Assembly: GCA_022592445.1 (NCBI GenBank) | Contig: JABYQR010000730.1 | Coordinates: forward strand, 1 to 10,056 | Source: Cytidiella melzeri | Lineage: Eukaryota > Basidiomycota > Agaricomycetes > Polyporales > Irpicaceae | DNA length: 10,056 nt | Reading direction: 5' to 3' | Part shown: one piece after another, positions 6,884-10,056 of the stretch | Layout of the letters: each line of letters opens with the position of its first letter | Position numbering within the stretch: position 1 is the stretch's first letter | The notes under the pieces: generated by a model | Databases searched by the model: none | What the model saw: the letters and a program-made list of their open reading frames with translations, nothing else | What the model was told of the DNA's origin: nothing | Program-made: the position numbers and the translations under genes

Positions 6884-7288
6884 TGCGATCGGCGAGTGTT
6901 TGTGCGCGTTTGTCGTGCACGTTCCTTAATAGACTCGTTGTCACGAGCAAACTTTTGTGGTCGAAGGCTGGGAGTCTGGTGCCGAGAGGGTGATAGTGGG
7001 GACGACGTGAGACGTAGGAAACGATAGCCTCAAGGTCCTTCTCTGTATAGAGGCGAGGACGTCCTTTCTCACGTAGTTCTCGGCGAGCTTCAAAGAAGGA
7101 CTCGGGTACGCGGCGACGAATGCGTATGTTCTTAGGCACTACAACCACGAAATGAGATGTAAGGTCAAAGGTCCGGGCCAATACAACGTACTGGTAAACC
7201 GGGGGAACTAAACTTTTTAAAACTTTTGGGGAACAGGGAAGTGTGCGTCTGCGCGACGTCCAGGCGAGCGTACGGAGATAATACCTAA
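6795..7288 (-). pseudogene. Unrecognised basic ORF between 5' LTR and gag
   Basis: An open frame of about 165 codons fills the start of the internal region. It has a hydrophobic strand followed by a basic cluster (SHFVVVVPKNIRIRRR), a charged helix (FFEARRELREKGRPRLYTEKD) and LEAIVSYVSRRPHYHPLG. The formal start at 7322 lies inside the 5' LTR and the frame then crosses the primer-binding region; there is no other Met in it, so it lacks a credible start. Its last about 25 residues look out of frame, and the downstream 138-codon ORF probably takes over. I cannot assign a family. A decayed leader ORF or chance open frame is possible. Confidence 0.3.
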
Positions 7289-7541
7289 TGTCAAGAGTAC
7301 AACCAAACTCGGTGAAGAGCAAGGAGGTGACGATAGGGGAAGGAACGACAAACGAACTCGCGTGGACGATGACAACAAGGGAAAGGATGATGAGGAGAAG
7401 TGAAGACCCAACGACAAGGGATCAGCCAACAATGAGCTAAAGACCAGGATATATTAGCATAGTGATGAAACTAGTACAAGGTGAACGTCACCTAAAGACC
7501 AGGAGGTAGAATCTGAGGTCTTTAGGGAGCTACAGGGTGGG

Positions 7542-7547
7542 TTTATA
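7542..7547 (-). promoter_or_regulatory. TATA box of the retrotransposon promoter
   Basis: TATAAA on the minus strand, within the palindrome GTTTATAAAC at 7541-7550, about 240 bases into the 5' LTR. Transcription would start about 25-35 bases downstream, near 7510-7520, inside the LTR as required for a U3-R-U5 layout. The other LTR has TATATAAA at the same place. Positional and motif evidence only. Confidence 0.55.
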
Positions 7548-7623
7548 AACATCTCAGACAAGGACCCCTGGTACCGGGTCTGTACTTCTAACACTGCCGT
7601 GGGAACGTATGGTGTGCTATGGT

Positions 7624-7740
7624 GCGATGTTCTACAATGTTCCACAATGTTCCAGCACCTTCTATGATCATGTGACCAGTCTGTCACATGTACTTTGATC
7701 ACATGCAGTAGCCATGTACCATCGATAAGATAAGATAAGG
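7624..7740 (-). promoter_or_regulatory. U3 repeat cluster upstream of the TATA box
   Basis: Three tandem decamers of the form (N)3ATGTTC(C/T) at 7624-7653, an 8-bp palindrome CATGTGAC/GTCACATG with a 6-nt spacer at 7669-7690, and GATAA three times in tandem at 7724-7740 lie about 80-200 bases upstream of the TATA box. The same array is at 961-1077 in the other LTR, where the third GATAA is GATGA. GATA-type and bHLH-type (CATGTG) binding are reasonable guesses from the motifs. Confidence 0.5.
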
Positions 7741-7784
7741 AAAATAAAAGGAAAAGAAAAGAAAAAGTATGCATGTTCGTGACA

Positions 7785-7789
7785 TTCGC
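7785..7789. repeat. Target site duplication, right copy (TTCGC)
   Basis: Follows the TGACA end of the 5' LTR directly and matches 621-625. The next base, 7790, begins the LINE codon that follows the codon ending at 625. Confidence 0.95.
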
Positions 7790-8494
7790 CACCCAAATTG
7801 GGAAAAGAACGGACGAACTAATCATTGCCCTCGCTATTTGAGACAGGGAGATGATCTCATTGCTCTTTCTGAGATGGAGCTGGGGCTCGTGCTACTGAAT
7901 GACCCGTTTGGGCCTCCAACGTGGCGCTCAAACAATTCGGACAATCGTCCAGGTGTACTCGATTTGGTGTGGGCAGATCCGGCATATATTCCGGGCTCAT
8001 TACACATCAACTCTGATGGTCGCAATAATAGTGACCACTCCATATTGGAATGGGATGTTTATGTTGATAGTAAGCCTGAGATTGGGCCTACAATTGGCAA
8101 AGTATCTGCAGCAGGGCGTGAATTCGTCAAACACGTGCAGAAAGGCATTGATCTTATCCTACGGGATGAGGAGTACAGTTCAAGGGAACAAGTGGAAGAT
8201 GCAACAGAACGCTTCAATCTATGGGCGCAAGAAGCATGGAATAATTTGGCTGCTGTGCCAGACTTGAGCCAAGCGGCAAAAGGGTGGTGGAATGCTGAAT
8301 GTTCCGCTGCTGCAAAAGCTTCTAGAATTGCTCGGAAAGTATCGGATGATGCTTCGAGGGCATATCAAAAAGCAACCAAGGTAAACATGGTCAATTATTC
8401 GCAATCTCATGCGGAAGAATGCGCTGATGCCTTTGCTGATGCAGAGGACAAGTGGAAAGATGCTCAGAGAGAGTTGCGTAAAGCAACAAACTGA
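7790..8494 (+). pseudogene. LINE ORF2, middle part: C-terminal half of endonuclease and linker
   Basis: Continues the endonuclease in the same frame as 2-625. It has HPNWEKNG at once, then PPTWRSNNSDNRPGVLDLVW (about 7911-7970) and NNSDHSILEW, whose Asp-His at 8033-8038 is the catalytic SDH motif of APE nucleases. With Asn and Glu at the start and GDFN before the break, all main catalytic motifs are present in two halves. The linker (about 8055-8490) is helical and contains KGWWNAECSAA, resembling the WWN-EC segment between endonuclease and RT in many LINEs. The frame meets TGA at 8492-8494 but continues in frame beyond it. The stop is plausibly a CGA-to-TGA transition (inference). Nothing initiates translation here. 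Confidence 0.87.
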
Positions 8495-9904
8495 GCAAAA
8501 CAGAGTTTCTTTGATCGCACAATTCAGAGAATCCACCACCAAAAAGTTTGGGATGTTGTTGGCTGGGTCAAGCCGCGCCCCATTGACTCAACAACGGGCA
8601 TTATAGGCCCTGATGGGAACCCGTGTTCCACCAAAGAGCAGCTTGCAGAGGCGTTCCATGAGCAGTTCTGTCCTAGTGTTCAGCAACCAGTTGATGAGAA
8701 ATACATTGAGCTGATCCCCCAGGCCCCTGAGAGGGAGTGGGCGGACTTCAGCTTGACGGAAATCCTTGAGGAGTTGAAGAAGACATCAAATATGTCTGCA
8801 CAAGGCCCAGATCACCTGTCATGGTTCTGGCTGAAACGCATTGCCATTCAAGGACCTTATGACTTTAGTTGCAAGGACTTTGAGGATAAAGGAGATGCTA
8901 CAGCAGCATCTAGGGTCCGGCATCTGTTTAACGGATGCATTAAGTTTGGTGTGTTCCCGTCTGCATTCAAAGAGTCAAAGACAGTGATCATACCCAAACC
9001 AAATAAACCGGATCACACGAAACCCAAAGTGTATCGTCCGATAGTCTTGCTAAATTGTATTGGCAAGTTGTTAGAGAAAGTCATAGCGAAGCGATTACAA
9101 TTTGAATCGCAGAAGTTTGGCATTACTCATCCATGCCAGTTTGGCGGAACAATGCAGCATTCAACTACAGATGCAGGAGTGCAAGTTGTTCACAACGTGC
9201 AAGAAGGATGGGCGAGGAATAGGTTGTCCTCTGCTCTCCTGGTAGACGTGGCGCAGTTTTTCCCGTCGGTCAACCACACTATAGCCACTGGCGTGTTTCG
9301 ACGTCAAGGCTTTAATTCAAAGATCTGCAACTTCTTTGAGGATTACTTCAAGGGTCGTATGACCAAATTCTGCTTCCAGGGGTCTGAGACAGACCCCAAG
9401 GATTGCTCGGTAGGAGCAGGGCAGGGAGCTGTCTTATCTCCACCGTTAACAGCATTGTACCTAGCTCCGGCTCTACATCATGTGGCGCCTACGAACCAGG
9501 TGCTTGAGGGGGATCAAACCCTGCAATTCTTTGTCGATGATGGGTGGATACACGTATTCGGCCCTCCAATGGCAAAAGCGCGCATTAACCAACAACTTAT
9601 AGCAAACGCTAGGTTGCTGGAACGCATATATGTAAAAATGACTGATGCCATGAGAATGGCAGGGTTAGAAGTGGAAGGGGATAAGACTGAACTTATCCAC
9701 TTCAGAAATAGCACCAAACCTTGGAGCCCAGATGAACCGTTGGGCCCAAGTGTGAATTTGCCAAGCCATAACGGGATGGTAATTATCATTAAGCCCAAGG
9801 AGGTTGTACGATACCTGGGCTTCTTTTTCACTCCTAGACTTACATGGAGGGAGCACATAAGACGGTATGCTAACAAGGCGTGTAGCACTGTCAATGTGTT
9901 GTGA
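8495..9904 (+). CDS. LINE ORF2, reverse transcriptase domain
   Basis: Open for 470 codons in the same frame as the preceding segment. Early residues (FFDRTIQRIHHQKVWDVVGW) are pre-RT linker. RT blocks follow in order: SAQGPDHLSW near 8800, a KTVIIPKPNKP and YRPIVLLNCIGKLLEKVIAK block near 8970-9090, motif A LLVDVAQFFPSV with Asp at 9245-9247, motif B GAGQGAVLSPPL at about 9413-9448, motif C FVDD with the catalytic Asp pair at 9536-9541, motif D GLEVEGDKTELIHF, and the thumb-like VRYLGFFFTPRLTWREHI near 9808-9860. No frameshift occurs. The frame ends in TGA at 9902-9904, a likely nonsense mutation because homologous sequence continues in frame. It copies LINE RNA at the nicked target (family knowledge). 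Confidence 0.9.
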   Translation, partial: AKQSFFDRTIQRIHHQKVWDVVGWVKPRPIDSTTGIIGPDGNPCSTKEQLAEAFHEQFCPSVQQPVDEKYIELIPQAPEREWADFSLTEILEELKKTSNMSAQGPDHLSWFWLKRIAIQGPYDFSCKDFEDKGDATAASRVRHLFNGCIKFGVFPSAFKESKTVIIPKPNKPDHTKPKVYRPIVLLNCIGKLLEKVIAKRLQFESQKFGITHPCQFGGTMQHSTTDAGVQVVHNVQEGWARNRLSSALLVDVAQFFPSVNHTIATGVFRRQGFNSKICNFFEDYFKGRMTKFCFQGSETDPKDCSVGAGQGAVLSPPLTALYLAPALHHVAPTNQVLEGDQTLQFFVDDGWIHVFGPPMAKARINQQLIANARLLERIYVKMTDAMRMAGLEVEGDKTELIHFRNSTKPWSPDEPLGPSVNLPSHNGMVIIIKPKEVVRYLGFFFTPRLTWREHIRRYANKACSTVNVL

Positions 9905-10056
9905 TTACTTGGTAATTCACAACGAGGATTTAATCCTTACCATAAGAGACAGTTATACATCTCTAATGTGCTTCCAGTCCTACTCTACGGTGCACAACTG
10001 TGGTGGGATCCCAATTGGAAGCGACAGAAATGGATTGCGAAAGGAGCTTCAACTTG
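9905..10056 (+). pseudogene. LINE ORF2, region after the RT, continuing past the window
   Basis: Same frame after the TGA at 9902-9904: LLGNSQRGFNPYHKRQLYIS, then VLPVLLYGAQLWW. This is the post-RT segment of LINE ORF2 (the (Y)G-x-x-x-W element after the thumb). It remains open to the right edge, so the C-terminal part, with an RNase H domain if the clade has one, lies outside. Confidence 0.8.

Larger units (their letters stand above)
626..7784 (-). mobile_element. Full-length Ty3/gypsy chromovirus LTR retrotransposon, coding-defective
   Basis: The 7,159-bp element is bounded by 496-bp direct LTRs and a 5-bp target duplication. It is transcribed on the minus strand: 5' LTR at 7289-7784, leader, gag, protease, RT, RNase H, integrase, chromodomain, polypurine tract, 3' LTR at 626-1121. 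The order RT-RNase H-integrase is diagnostic of Ty3/gypsy (Metaviridae), and a chromodomain at the integrase C-terminus marks the chromovirus lineage. No ORF follows integrase, so there is no env in the usual place. Several frameshifts and two stops make this copy non-autonomous as sequenced, although its LTR, PPT and catalytic motifs are well kept. Confidence 0.96.
7289..7784 (-). repeat. 5' LTR of the Ty3/gypsy element (496 bp)
   Basis: Same length and termini as the 626-1121 copy. As the 5' LTR on the minus strand it supplies the promoter. In the direction of transcription it has a pyrimidine-rich start, TTATC repeats, an 8-bp palindrome, three tandem decamers, a TATA box and then the inverted-repeat leader region. 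Of the nine G/A differences between the LTRs (plus strand), seven carry A in this copy. Four of the ten transitions are CG versus CA, consistent with decay of methylated CpG (inference). Confidence 0.96.
1..10056 (+). mobile_element. Non-LTR retrotransposon (LINE, APE endonuclease type), partial, split by a nested LTR element
   Basis: The flanks of the nested Ty3 element belong to one LINE on the plus strand. Its endonuclease begins near 185, is cut at 625, resumes at 7790 and is followed by a linker and a reverse transcriptase that runs past the right edge. Left and right parts share one frame (codon starts congruent to 2 modulo 3). Removing 626-7789, which is 7,164 bp or 2,388 codons, brings them back into register. 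APE endonuclease plus RT in this order is the ORF2 layout of LINE clades such as Tad, I or Jockey; the clade cannot be fixed here. ORF1, any RNase H and the 3' end lie outside the window. The copy is inactive because of the insertion and three in-frame stops. Confidence 0.88.

Noticed and set aside
7289..7322. Start codon at 7322 for the 175-codon leader frame
   Set aside because: It lies inside the 5' LTR and the frame would cross the primer-binding region. Not a credible initiation site, so only the internal part is listed.
7454..7825. Open frames on both strands across the LTRs and LTR-LINE junctions
   Set aside because: They run across a repeat boundary fixed by LTR alignment and the TSD, and are composed of non-coding LTR sequence.
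1..10056. tRNA, rRNA, CRISPR array or bacterial operon features
   Set aside because: No cloverleaf, rRNA block or spaced repeat array was seen. The content is eukaryotic retrotransposons throughout.

Overview
The window is made only of transposable elements, one nested in the other, and I see no host gene. The families point to a filamentous fungus, most likely a basidiomycete of the Agaricomycetes type. This rests on my recollection of similar chromovirus pol and endonuclease-type LINE proteins in such genomes, not on a search.

Outer element (plus strand): a non-LTR retrotransposon (LINE) with an APE-like endonuclease, a linker and a reverse transcriptase. It occupies 1-625 and resumes at 7790-10056, running off both ends of the window. 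It stays in one reading frame throughout, broken only by in-frame stops at 422-424, 8492-8494 and 9902-9904.

Inner element (minus strand): a complete 7,159-bp Ty3/gypsy LTR retrotransposon, 626-7784, of the chromovirus type. It has two 496-bp LTRs (626-1121 and 7289-7784; 13 substitutions and no indel between them, counted by eye), TGTCA/TGACA ends, and a 5-bp target duplication TTCGC (621-625 and 7785-7789). The insertion lies directly after the catalytic GDFN segment of the LINE endonuclease. Removing the element and one TSD copy restores the LINE frame exactly. Read on the minus strand, the order is 5' LTR, a 1.15-kb leader with unrecognised ORFs, gag (capsid, CCHC knuckle, leucine zipper), a candidate -1 frameshift signal, protease, RT, RNase H, integrase, chromodomain, polypurine tract, 3' LTR.

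The Ty3 element keeps the catalytic residues of protease, RT, RNase H and integrase. Its coding line is nevertheless broken by six or seven apparent one-base losses clustered between about 4010 and 6136, an 11-bp insertion inside the gag zinc knuckle, and two nonsense codons in pol (1820-1822 and 1400-1402). The best leads are the gag-pol frameshift signal, the C-terminal Gag leucine zipper, the unexplained leader ORFs, the structured LTR promoter, and the question of whether the clustered indels are biological or an assembly artefact.
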